From Solen grandis (lineage: Eukaryota; Mollusca; Bivalvia; Adapedonta; Solenidae), in the NCBI GenBank assembly GCA_021229015.1, contig CM037777.1:54761089-54825088 (forward strand): DNA of 64,000 bases. Direction: 5' to 3'. Shown piece after piece: positions 36,721 to 49,500 of the stretch. The number at the start of each line of letters is the position of its first letter. Positions within the stretch are counted from its first letter, which is position 1. Under the pieces are notes generated by a model, which was given only the letters and a program-made list of their open reading frames with translations, was not told where the DNA came from and made no database searches. Made by a program: the position numbers and the translations under genes.

Positions 36721-37574
36721 TGTAGTTCCAGGACTGATTGGCCTGGTGTTAGGATAATATGATATAATGACATTTATATTGTAGTCAAACACAGTGCGGC
36801 AGCTGTGTATATTTTCTCATTTATACAAATTCTCATTTATACAAACTAGTAACTGATATACTTAATGGGGTATTTGGTCCAAGGAATCAGACATATCTCT
36901 CTGCATTGATAGGTATGGACTCTAACTGGTGGGTACTAAAGCCAGATTTCCGGCTGAAGACAGAGGAGGAAATGCGTAATATGGTGTCTCCAGAACAATG
37001 CTGTGGGTATTACAGCATGTTGGCTGCAGAACAGAGGCTTAAAGTAAGTGTTTACAGGGTCAAATTCCACAAACATTTCTAAACGCTAAGTAAAACTTGA
37101 ATACTTAAGGGCGATTTTGTTAGCCTTCTTTCTCCAATAGAATACCCAAATATTTCATTTCTTAACAATTATTGTTAGTTACCAAGGTAATAGTTCATTT
37201 CAGCTTAGTTATATACTTGAATATTTCATAAAATAGTAATGGTGGAATATGTGTCTACCTAGTTTAAGTATTTAAGTATTACTTAGTGCTAAGTATTGTT
37301 GGTGGAATTCGAGCCAGGTGTACCAGTTAAGATAGACAAGCATTGACATTAATACAATGCAGTGTATCAATCAGTCAAAATTAGTGTAAAGGACAGTGAT
37401 GCAGTGTCTAGTCTCAGTCAGTCCTAGGGCCTGGTGTCAGGATAATGTGACTGGCTGTGGTATCATGCCAGTTGTCTCATTGTGGCAGCAATACATCTTT
37501 TTCATGTAAATAAAAGTCACCAAATGACTGAGATGGTGGTGGGATGTTAAACCCAAATAAACAAAAAAACAAAC
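36721..37574 (+). mobile_element. Two SINE fragments at the left of the TAF1 contig (36721-36812 and 37429-37574)
   Basis: Both carry the GGCCTGGTGTnAGGATAATnTGA core of the window's SINE family. The second also has the tail (GGTGGGATGTTAAACCC, then A-rich). They lie either side of TAF1 exon 36913-37043, which is not part of the repeat. Confidence 0.65.
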
Positions 37575-40500
37575 TAGGATAAGTTATTGATTCCTTTTGC
37601 AGCACTTATTAAAATTACTTCTTTTCATGTTGATTTGGAAATCCACTTCACACTTCACTTTCAGTAATTTTCAGCAGTTCCTAATTTGGACCAGTACTTT
37701 GCACCTAGGAAAATCTTGAAAGATTCTAGATCCAATTGGGGTTTGAATTAACAATTTTTTGCCCTGTATGCTACCACAGGACAACAATACCCTTCTGCAA
37801 TATTTCAGGATTGCTCTCAATTTTTTGCACTTGATCTTTTAAGGCTAAGTATAAGGATAATGTTAGTTAATGTACTGGTACGAAATACTGCAGTATCTCA
37901 AGCATGCAGTAATGATGAATATGATATCGTAGGGTCATGAAGCTCAACAAGCCATTACACCTAGACTGTAATGACATTAGTGTGTGCATATGGCTGGTAT
38001 TACATGTATGGTGATGTGTGTATATCTACAGGATGCTGGGTACGGAGAGAAGTCATTGTTTGCCCCGAGGAGGACAATGAGGAGGAAACACAGATGAAGA
38101 TTGAGGATGAGGTTGTTACATGTGTTTATACTTAAGTGTGTGTTGTAGGGATCACATACTGGCTTTAAATTTCCACTTCCGTCTGCTTCATTTACTAGCC
38201 ACATTATTTTCCTTATAATTTTTATAAGCCTTAGGTAGGAACAATGTTATATATCCTTTCTTCAGACACAGACTGAACACCTGCATATTTTCATCATAAC
38301 ATTTGACCCTGATTTAAGCAGTTTCTTCTGCGTAACTAAAATTCCACTGCTCATTGAAAAAAGATATATATTGAAAGGGTTCATTTTGACAGAGAATGTT
38401 TTAAAAGTAATGATTTCTGTGTCTCAGCCAAGCTTTTTGAAATGCAGATTTGTGTTAGGTATCTGAATTGAAATCTTTTAATACCACCTCATGAATATTC
38501 ATGTACAGAGCTTGAAGAGCTTAATTTTTATCTTAAAGAGTTCAGTGAGAAAAGTTACATGTACTTAAACTGTTCTAATAACTCATGTATGTTCTTATGA
38601 TCAGAATATAACTGATAAACTTACTGGTTTTCAGGTTAAGACAGCCCCATGGAACACAACCCGGGCCTTTGTGTCAGCCATGAAGGGCAAGTGTTTGCTG
38701 GATCTGACGGGCGTGGCAGACCCCACGGGATGTGGAGAGGGATTCTCCTACATAAAGGTGAGAGTAACCTCCCCTGTTGTATATCCATACATCTCAACTT
38801 TGTGAAGTCAGATCATTACTAGCTACAGTTACCACAGTTACATGTACTAGGGATATTGTAGAAAGGCTGGTCTGAAACCAGATTCGCATGAGAATGTCTT
38901 GCGGGCTGATCAGGTTTTATTTTTATTTTTTTTAACTTCTATACCTTTTTAAACTTATTTTTGTTAAGTCAATTGAGAAACAAGGTCACACAACTTGTAC
39001 TATTTCCTCTTGACAGTACCTGGCTTAGATCAGGGGCAGTATTCAGTATACATCTTAACTGTAAGGTAATTCTTAAATAGCTAAAATTTTCCTTTAAACT
39101 TGGATTCCAATAAAATTGTCCTTAACTTCTAAGATTTTCCTTAACTTTTAAGAAAAATATGAAGATCTGTATTTTTTCCTTAGATTTTTCCTTAACTTTA
39201 AGGAAAAACACTGAACCATGGCACCCTTTAGAGAAAGGAACACTGTAAGACCTATTCAGATTGAAAATTTCTTTTATTCTCATCTTATTCACCACAGTAA
39301 AATATGGTGTATATGATTGGAAAATATGTTAAATTGAGTCACATATGTTGTGTGCGGGCAGGTCCCCAACAAGCCCCAGCCACGGGACGAAGGGAAGGAC
39401 AACACTCCTCAGAAGAAGACCGTCACTGGCACAGACGCTGATCTCCGCAAACTGTACCTCAAGGACGCTAAACAACTGCTGCGCAAATTTGGTGTCCCAG
39501 AACACGAGGTAGGGAACTGTCCTTATTTCTTGATGAAACTTGGAGACAGTTTTTATGGCCATTGTATTTTGGCAAAGTTGATGATGGTTTATATCACACT
39601 GTTGGTCAGGGTTGATGAATATGCAGAAATTAAAATTTTCAAAAAGAAATTATCAAGAAGATTTCATTTTTGTAATGAATATTTTTCTTAGTTTTAAGAA
39701 GGAATGTGCATATTTGTACATTTCCATGAACAGTCAATTTAAAATAAGATACGTTATTCTTACATATCTGACTGGATTGTCTCCTCTAGACGTGGTAGAA
39801 ACTCTTATGAGACACCCCCTGTTCCTGACAGCTCACATGCTGTGACATCATAACTTTCTGAACCTGTCAAAGAAACTTACTCTGCTATTTCACAGAAATA
39901 GTTGAAAAAATGTGCGTATTAAAGATGAGTAAAATCTAATACAAAAATTCAAAATTTGCATGAAAAAATACCAATTGTGTATGTATCATAGGAAGGAACA
40001 TCTAAACTTTGGAACCAGCTTATGAATGAAACTCAGGAGAGCCTCATTTTTACCAGTTAACAGTTTGGTAAAGATGTTCATAAAGGATATTTATAATGTG
40101 TGTTACAGATCAAGAAGTTGTCTCGGTGGGAGGTGATTGATGTGGTACGAACAATGTCCACGGAGCAGGCCAAGGCGGCCGCCCAGGAGGCGGGCGAGGT
40201 CGGAGACGGTAAGTAATGGAGCTCCCTTCAGGGTAGGACCTCCTGTGGGTTCCTTTGACAGTTGGATGAATCTGTGTAGTAATCTTATTACAATAGAATT
40301 TACACACAATTATTGCCATGTAGGCTTTTGTTATGTCCTTGTTTGTAGACTAAATATAATTTTTTGTCAGGATCATGCAAATTCAAAAGGTAAGGGATCT
40401 ATTCATTTTAGTGGAGTGTATAGTAGTTGATCTTTACTGTATTTCCTGGTTAGATAGTTTTTTTTGAGTCCACTTGCTGAAGCTCCACATAGCCACCACA

Positions 40501-43500
40501 ATTCCTGTATGGTGTATGTGCATTGGTGTGTCTCATCCTCTGGATTTGCTTGTCCGGGCTTTATTAACTTAGACATGGATAGCAAGATTTTTAAATGAAT
40601 TAGTGGTAATGTTTGCCTTAATGAGACAAAGTGTTTCTCATAAGAGTTGAGTCCCTATCTCCAAGGTCAGGGTCACACTTAGGGTTGAAAGGCCATTGTG
40701 CTTGATTTGCTTGTCCAGGCTGTAGCTTATCACTTGATCAAAGGATTCTCAAATGATCTGGCAGTAAAGGATTTGCTTCAATGAGACAATGTGTTGTGCT
40801 CAAGAGTTGAGTCACTATCTCCATGGTGGAGGTCACTCTTGAAGGAGAAAGGTGCACATAAGGCTGTGGGATTAACATGTTGCCCTCGGGCATTTAGTTT
40901 GTTTTATTTATCAGCTGTCACCAATGGCTAGTTCTTTTGAGTGTATTTTTTTTTATTTTGATTAAATCAAGTTTGTAAAATTGAATTGTGATTCCATTAT
41001 TTCTGTAGGTTGGAACAAGTTTGCCAGAGGGAACAGATTCTCTGTGGCAGAACATCAGGAGCGGTACAAGGAAGAGTGTCAGCGACTGTTTGATCTGCAA
41101 AATAGGTTAGTGATGGTCCCCTCTTATGCTTACAATCTCTTTATCTCTTCTCTCTCTCTCCCCCCCCTTTCCTAATTAAGGTAATCCATGCTCTTTAAAG
41201 TGAATCAAAGTAGTCTCTGTGGGATATTTTGTATCTCTGGGTCATCAGACCATCAAGTTGGATAACTCTTGACTTAATTGTAAATTATAGCCCCTTTGAT
41301 TTTAGAAATTTGGGTAAAAGTTTTACATGCTACTAATAATCAGTGATATAGTTCAGCATGTAGTACAGCTCTTGGTTTTCTCCTCAGAATATTGAGTTCC
41401 CAAGAGCACCTGTCTACAGATGAAGAGTCAAGCTCTAATGAAGATTCAGACTTTGAAGAGATGGGGAAAAATTTGGAGAACATGCTCTCCAACAAGAAGA
41501 CCAGCTCACAGGTATGCCTGAAAATCATAGGCCCTTTTGCAGGTTTCCTTTGACCCATTTCTTATGAAAAAATTATTTTAAATCATGCAGATTTCTCATA
41601 ACAGATGGTTCATTCAAACATTTTTTGTTCCCAATCTAGAAGTTTTTGCCAGAAATTTTCCCAAGTAAGTGGAAAATATTGTGTTCCCCAAAATACCTTG
41701 ATAAAGGCTTTCATAGGGGTGTATTTTCAATGCTGACAAGTACCATGCAGTTTTCAGTTTTTCAGCCTTCAGCTTTTATAAGTCAGACAAATTGACCCAA
41801 TTCTATTGACCACTATTTGCAAAGTCTCAGGACTGACCTATTTACATACCTGGCATTTACTGTATGACGATTTCAAAGCAGTAGATATGTTTTGATATTG
41901 TCACCATGTTATGTCTATATTATTCATTTACACTATATGTTGTCACTTTGGCCTTTTGACCTTCTTCTATAAAAACTCTTTTCATTCATGATAAGGAAAA
42001 ACACCAATAAAATGAAATGATATCATTGTCTTTAAGCAGAGGTTACACATATGGATCACTTTTCTATCATCTGTCTGTCCGTCTGTCTGTCTGTCTGTCT
42101 CACACTTTTTCTGTCATACTTCAGCAGTTGACACATGTGTTTCAGAAGAACACTCTTGTTGTTATATGGCGTAATCATGTATAGTGTAAATCTTCATGGT
42201 ATTTCAAACAAGAAGATTCTTACATTGGGATCCAAACCCATAAACTGCAAGATTCAAAATGGACAGCCCAAACTGGGATTCTTTCCACCAACCTTGACAC
42301 TGTATCTAATGTTTTATGTATTATACAGTATATGCGTGTGTTGTAGATCAAAATGGAGCGTGAGGAGGCGGAGCGGCGGGAGTTGCAGCGGATGATGATG
42401 GGCGGCAAGGATGACAAGGACAAGGAGAAGAAGGCTGAGGAGGACCCTATGGCTAATGTGGTAAGTGGGCGGGCATTGTGGGATAGGTGGGTGGGGCCAG
42501 GCATTTATAAACCATGCCCACCAACCCCACCACCTTGATAATTTGAATATATGTATTTAGAAAAATGATAAAAATCAGCTTTTGTAAATTGTTTATATGC
42601 AAATTAGTGCAATTATAGAACTTTAATAGTTAGAATGTTATTTTTTGTTAATTTAAAGTCTGGAATACAAAATACAGGAAATATTGTATATTAACTTTTA
42701 TTCTAGGTAGAGACAAAAGCTTTTTTTTCTATGAAGTTCACCTCATATCCTCATGAACCTTGGTTTACATGTCCATTAATATATAAACTTTTAAAAATAC
42801 AAGCATATATTTGGTTGTGACCAACGTATGCCAGTGGGGCATCAATTTCGCAGAGTCATATTTCCTTGTTTTGTCATGTTTCATTTTGCAAAAAAGAAAT
42901 TAGTAGTAGTAGTTGTAACTTTCTTTATGGATAAGATTAATTGCCTAATGTGAGGCCTCTCCCTGTAGCTGTGTACTGTAGGTGTTCTCTGACCTTACCT
43001 TCAGCTCTACACTTAATCAAATTCTGTAACTCTAACAAGCACCTTCTACATTTGGTTTTTGATTTCCAAATGTAGAAGGTGCTTGTTATAGTTACAGAAT
43101 TTGAAGGTAAGGTCAGATTACAATGCACTGTATAAAATTCAGTAGTTTTCTGACGAATACTTCATAAAATTTGATCGCTCATGTGTGTTGTAGGCTGGTA
43201 GGAAACTGAAGATAACACGCAAATTCCGTGACGACAATGGACGAGAGTTTACGAGGGTGGAGTGGGTCTTGAAGCCAGCGGTGATTGATGCCTATGTACG
43301 CATCCAGAAAACAAAGGATCCCAACTTCATGTAAGTCTACTGCTCTGTGACTCATCTTTTCTCTGTTTAGTTATATAAACTATGAAATTTAAAATCAAGT
43401 TAAAAGTTTAAATACTTTTAGGAATAATGAGATTTGAAAAATTGTTAATTATGAATTTGTGAAGAAGTTCAAAGAAGCGGAAAGTGATTTTTAGCTCATC

Positions 43501-46500
43501 TGTTTCAAAGAAATTATGATCTCTGGTCATCATTGTCATTGTTATTTAAGCAAAAAAGTAAATGTAGCCCATTACCAAACACTTTTAGCAGACAAGCGTG
43601 GCATCTGCATATGGTGCTCTTGTTTGTATTTTTGTTAATTTGAATTTCTAAATATGGTTCTAATTCTAAATTCTATGCAAAGGTTGTATAGCATTGAAGA
43701 TACGTAACTTAAAAAGCAATATTTAATTCTTGGTGATTCATAGAAATTATCATGCTGAAAAATTACTTAATGTCATTGACCTCTTTTGGGGGCTGAGTGG
43801 TAAGAGCATTTGCCCTGTAACTGAGACGTCATGGGTTTGATACTTAGCTTTGACATACCAATATTGTTAAAAATGTTTTGAAATACCAATGTTGTTCAAA
43901 ATGTTAGATATATGTTCAGATATATTTCCCATGTGTCTGGTGTTCAGCACATTACAGTAATTCCAGGACTGGTTCTCCCAGTGTCATTATTATGTGACTG
44001 TATAACACAGATGTGGTATCATGCCACTTGTCTGAGATATAATATTTCAGTAAGGCAGTTCTGCATCTGTCTGATTTAGACCAAGGTCTTCATGTGACTC
44101 AAATACTATTCAGGTGATGTTGTACCTAAGCAAAATCATGAACATTTTTGATGACATTAAAGTATGTTGAGTATTATAAGGCAACTGTAGGTAATAATAA
44201 ATTTGTTGAATCAGCAGACATGAGGTGCAAACTTAAAAATTTTACCTCTATGAGATGAAAAGATTCATCAGTATAAGGTAGATATTGTAAAAACCGTAGA
44301 ATGTCTGATATCATATGTTGGTGTTATAAACATGCTGGTATGTTTTGCTCTTGACAGAAAACAATTTGCCACAATGGACGACTCAGTCAAGGAGGAAATG
44401 AGGAAGGAGAGAAGGAGGTCAGTATATAGTTGCTAATCATTTAATTGATATAAGATGTAATCACATATTTACTAGTTTATCTCATTTACAGAAACACCTT
44501 TTAATGCCTCACCATTTCAAATCATATGTTCTGTTGGGAATTAAATTGTGATCCTAGAAGAAAAGTGGGCATAATGTTTTGCAAATGTCAGCGAGTTTGT
44601 CCATCCAGCTGTTGGTCTGCCCATCATTTGGTCCTTTGGTTTCCATTTGATAACTTGGGAATGCCTAAACCTATATTCCTATATAACTTTAGAGAGTTGG
44701 ATCATGAGTAGAAGATAACCCCAACTGATTTTGGGGTCACTAGATAAAAGGTCAAGGTCACAGTGACCTTGAATGTGAAAAGATTTTCATTTTAATATTA
44801 ATATATCTTATGATTTTATTTGATTTTTTTAGACTTCAAGAACAGCTGAGAAGAATCAAAAGAAATGAAGAGAAAGAGAAAATGAATCCAAATGTTTCAT
44901 CAAAGAAGAAGAGCAAGAAACGTGAAGCACAGTTGCTCAAAGTAAAGGTAAGCATCAAGTGTATGAAAGTAGGGCATTTGTTTCAGAACAAAACTGAAAA
45001 TTATCTTTTACTTGTTTATACATGTTTTCTTGTCTACAAAAACATCCATTTATGTTTGTCTTATACTTCTCTTATACATGTTTTTTTATTGACATACACT
45101 GGAAATTCTTTTCCTTTTGTAAGATTTAAGTTGCTGTAAAATTCTGTATAAACCAAACTCCTTTACACCATGGCCTGAATTATTGACCTTGACCTTTGTC
45201 CTTAGGTAAATGACTTTGACCTTTTTCTTAAATATTATAACATTAAGTTATTGACCTTGATCATTGCCTAGTCCACCATGCCCTGAAGTTACAAACCTTG
45301 ACCTTTATCAGGGGTGTAAACTTCCTAAAATTTATCACTTGCTCTGGAGCCCTTCCAAAATTATTAGATAGTAAAATCAAGAAAATTACAGTGAAATGTT
45401 CTGATTTTTCACTCACCGTGCACTAATTTTTACTGGCCAGGGCAAGTGGGTGAATAGAAATTTACTCCCCTGCTTGTCCTTTGTTATTGTCCTAAAGATT
45501 CTGTTTTTGACCCTTGTCCTTAATATCATGACCTAAAGTTTCTGTCCTTGACATGACCTGGAGTTACCAACCTTGACATTTGTCCTTGCCAGTAACTGAC
45601 TGACCTTTGTCTTAAAATTCTGACCTAAAGCAATGTCCTTTCACATGGCTGATTACCACCTTGACATTTGTCCTTGCAGTAATGACTTGACCTTTTCCTT
45701 ACTATATACTAAAGTTATTGACCTTGACATAGCACCTAGTTACCAACCTTGACCTATTTAGTGTAACTTGCCATATTAACTGACTGGGGCCTTCCTTGTA
45801 GTATCAGATTACCGAATATTATTTCCCACTGAATTATGAGGCTGGGTGTACCACCTTGACATTTGTCCTTGCCAGTAACTGACTGACCTTTGTCCTTACT
45901 ATCATGACCTAAAGTTATTGTCCTTGACATGAGCTGGAGTTACCAACCTTGACATTTGTCCTTGTTAATAACTGAATGACCTTTGCCCTCAATACCCATG
46001 ACCTGAAGTTACTGACTTTGACCTGTGACTTGTTTCAGATGAAATGCGGAGCCTGTGGACAGATGGGCCACATGCGGACCAACAAGGAGTGCCCCAACTA
46101 CAACAAGACGATGGCAGACGCCGCCCCGGTCCAGGTTGCCATGACAGAGGAGCAGGAGGAGATGGAGGGCGAGCAGCTGAAGGACCATGAGCTTATAGAT
46201 GTTGTCGGTACCAAACTCAAGCTCAGCAAGAGCCTGATCAAACAGTAAGTTGATACTTTAGGTGTAATTATGTCCATATGGTTATTTGAGAGTTAATGTT
46301 CTCAGATATATATGTTGTTAATTCTTGGCATTATGAGTTTTAATTTTGTAATCTACAAAAGATAGTATTGACTACAAACACTATTTCAGAACATCTTGGT
46401 TGCTGTTGGCACTGGACCGTTCCCAGATGTTTTGCACATTGTTTTCCTACTCAGTTTTGCAGGCTATGCAATAAATACACTGGGATTACAGGTAGTCAGT

Positions 46501-49500
46501 GGTTGACCTGGTTTACACAAAATAGCATAAGGTCTTGTTTGTGATACTGTTTTTGAGCAGTTGACTTAGCTATAAATTGGAAATGCAGGGCTTAAATTTT
46601 CACTGCTTGCAATGACTACATGTAATATCAAAGGTTAGGGATTTTATTATACCCCAGATACGAAGTGTTGGTTGGTTGGTCAGTTGGTCGATCCATCTAT
46701 AGATGAGATTTGTCTGCCCTATTTCTCAGCTACTTTTGGTTGGATTTTGATTAAACTTAACAAGATTGATAAGTATCAAGCCTAATTGCGCATAGTGTTA
46801 GCATGTCATGATTTGCTTGATTTTGAATGTGTTATGGCCCTTTGTTATATATCTCAAACTGTCTGAAATTGTAATAGTATCCGGGGATATTCATCATCGT
46901 CAGTGATATTTCTTGTTTCAGATTGATATAAGAAGGCATACATAAATACAGGTATTGCTCTAAACATTTAAGTGTAGTTGCAGGACTGTTTTACTTGGTG
47001 TTAGGATAATGTTATTAGATGTGGTATCATGCCACTTATTTATAGTGTGATTTCATAGTGAGGTGAGTTTGATACATGTCTCTCTCATGAATACTAAGTA
47101 ACCAAATGTTCAACTAAGTAACCAAATATCCAACTAAGTAACCAAATGTCCAACTAAGTAACCAAATGTCCAACTAAGTAACCATATGTCCAAGATGTTA
47201 AAACCATGCAACAATTGTGCTGTTTCCAGTGCGGAGCAGATAAAGCGCAAGGCGCTGGTTCTGAAGTTCCCGAAGCAGGCTGTGGAGTCCAAGAAGAGAC
47301 GGAAGGCTGGCACCACTATACACTGTGATTATCTCAAGGTATGGAAGGGCTTGTTATGCAATTAAATCAGTTTTAAGCCAGGGGGTCTGGATGTACGTTT
47401 GATCATTCTATTACAATATATAATACTTGTATTATATAAAGTGATATATGACCCACCTTTTGTGCCAGACCCCTTTGGTTTTAAGTTGTGTAGATATATT
47501 AAAATATAGTTCATATTCATGGATTAGGTTTTAAGAGATACTATTTATGTAATATTGATTCAGTGCTTCAGTTATTGTATATTGATCAATTTTTGTTAGG
47601 AACTTTATATATAAATATTAAAAACTCTTTCATAAATTTCATGTTTTCCAATAACTGGATTTTTTTTTTTAAATCTGATATTAAGCATTCCAAGGTTTTT
47701 GCATTTTTCACGATAATTAATTGTTTTCTACAGCATAAATCTAAGAATATAATCTGTACCCATGAAATTGATTTATTTATCTTCAATAGATTTAATACAA
47801 GCAAAAATTTTGTAATATGATTGAGATAGGAATAGTCAGTGTGCTAGACACCTTGTGTACATGGCTGTGAGGTGACTGGTTATACATGTACCCCCTGATT
47901 TACAAAGGTTGGGGCTGTACAGAAAACATGCTTGTCATAACCCTTTTCATACTATCAAGTTACACCACCTCACGCCCTACTCTCACATTTCATGAAGACA
48001 AAATGAGATGTGGGGTTATTAAATCACTTTTCATGATAATTCTAGTTATGTTAATCATGTTATTTCAGAAGCCTCGCCAGTCGGCCAACAGAAGGAGGGC
48101 AGACCCCGTCGTCACCTTGTCCACCATATTTGAACAGGTGCTCAATGAGATGAGAGATATGCCAAATGTAAGTCCTGACATTTCTGTGACCATCTACATT
48201 GTTATTATATTTGGACCTGTATTAATTCTCTATCTCATAAAGATGCATTTTGTCACATTGGTAAACAGAGCAGACCCAGATCAGGAATTGTTAGATCAGG
48301 GTCTCCTCTGTTTGCACATGCACTATTGCAGAGTTCTACACAGTCTGCATGACAAAGAACAATTCACTGTTTCATATACCATTTAAAATTCAGTAACTTA
48401 TTTTTATGAAATAATGAATATTCATGAGTTAAAGGGTTAAGCAGTGAATCATTTTCAGGGTCAGATTTTATATTCCCAGACTTGTTTTATTAACTGTTTG
48501 ATCTCTATTTAACAGTTGTCTGGGCTGAGCCATACTTGAGTTTGATAACCATTACTGTTACCTAAGATGAATTTGCATGTACTCCAGTTTATAATTTAAA
48601 CAAAAATGCCAGTATTAAACTCCACTATTTTCATCCTCTTAGAAACTAATCTGTCATGTTTCCAATAATATGGCAGAGCATTGGTCTAATACGTTGTGAA
48701 ATGGTATATTTGTTGGGTAAATAGTTGAGTATAGAGAAGTGTGGAAACTAAGTGAACATCTCCAGGACTGATGTGCTGTTTGTATTGTAGACCCACCCGT
48801 TCCTGCACCCAGTGAGTGCCAAGACTGTGCCCGACTATTTCAAGATCATCAAGAAACCCATGGACCTGCAGACAATCCGAGATGTAAGTGGGCCACTTCC
48901 TGGCAGGTTTACCATTACTCTTTGATATATACACATGCTTGATGGTTCTACTTATACCATGCTTCTCAGCACATGAATCATGTCCCGTCTTACACTCATT
49001 CAGGGTTGCCACATACCTTGAAAAGTCAGGGAAAAATGATTTTTTTTCAAGGTCAGTGAATTGTCAGGGAATTTTGAAAAATGGTCAGTGAAAAAATACA
49101 TTTTAGAAAAGTCAGGGAAAAGTCAGGGAAAAATGAAAGTCTGAGTTGATGTTTTGAATTTTTCAGTGGCTATGGCAGTCTTCAAACAGTATTTATAAGT
49201 ATTACTTTCAAACATTGATTATTTAATAATATAAAAACATTCCTAAGCATGAAACCTTAAAAGGTTTGGGATGTTAGACTGATAGGTTAAGTCAACTCAC
49301 TGAGATTTTATTGTGCACACTGTTTATCAGAGTTATTTTTTCCTTTTTGAATAGTGTCCATAGCTTACATGTAAATGTTGCTTAATGTGTAAGATTGACT
49401 GAAGTATTACTACCTTGTAAGAAAATCATTTAATAGTATCTGTACTATTATCACTGACTAATATAACCATGAAAAGGAATTCTGATTTATTTGAAATTTG

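Noticed and set aside
39350..39845. Longer open frames across TAF1 exon 39362-39508 and its intron
   Set aside because: The donor at 39509 is canonical and the next exon joins in phase; the intron part is chance.
47886..48386. 166-codon open frame
   Set aside because: Only 48069-48167 is coding (TAF1 exon); the flanks are intron that happens to lack stops.
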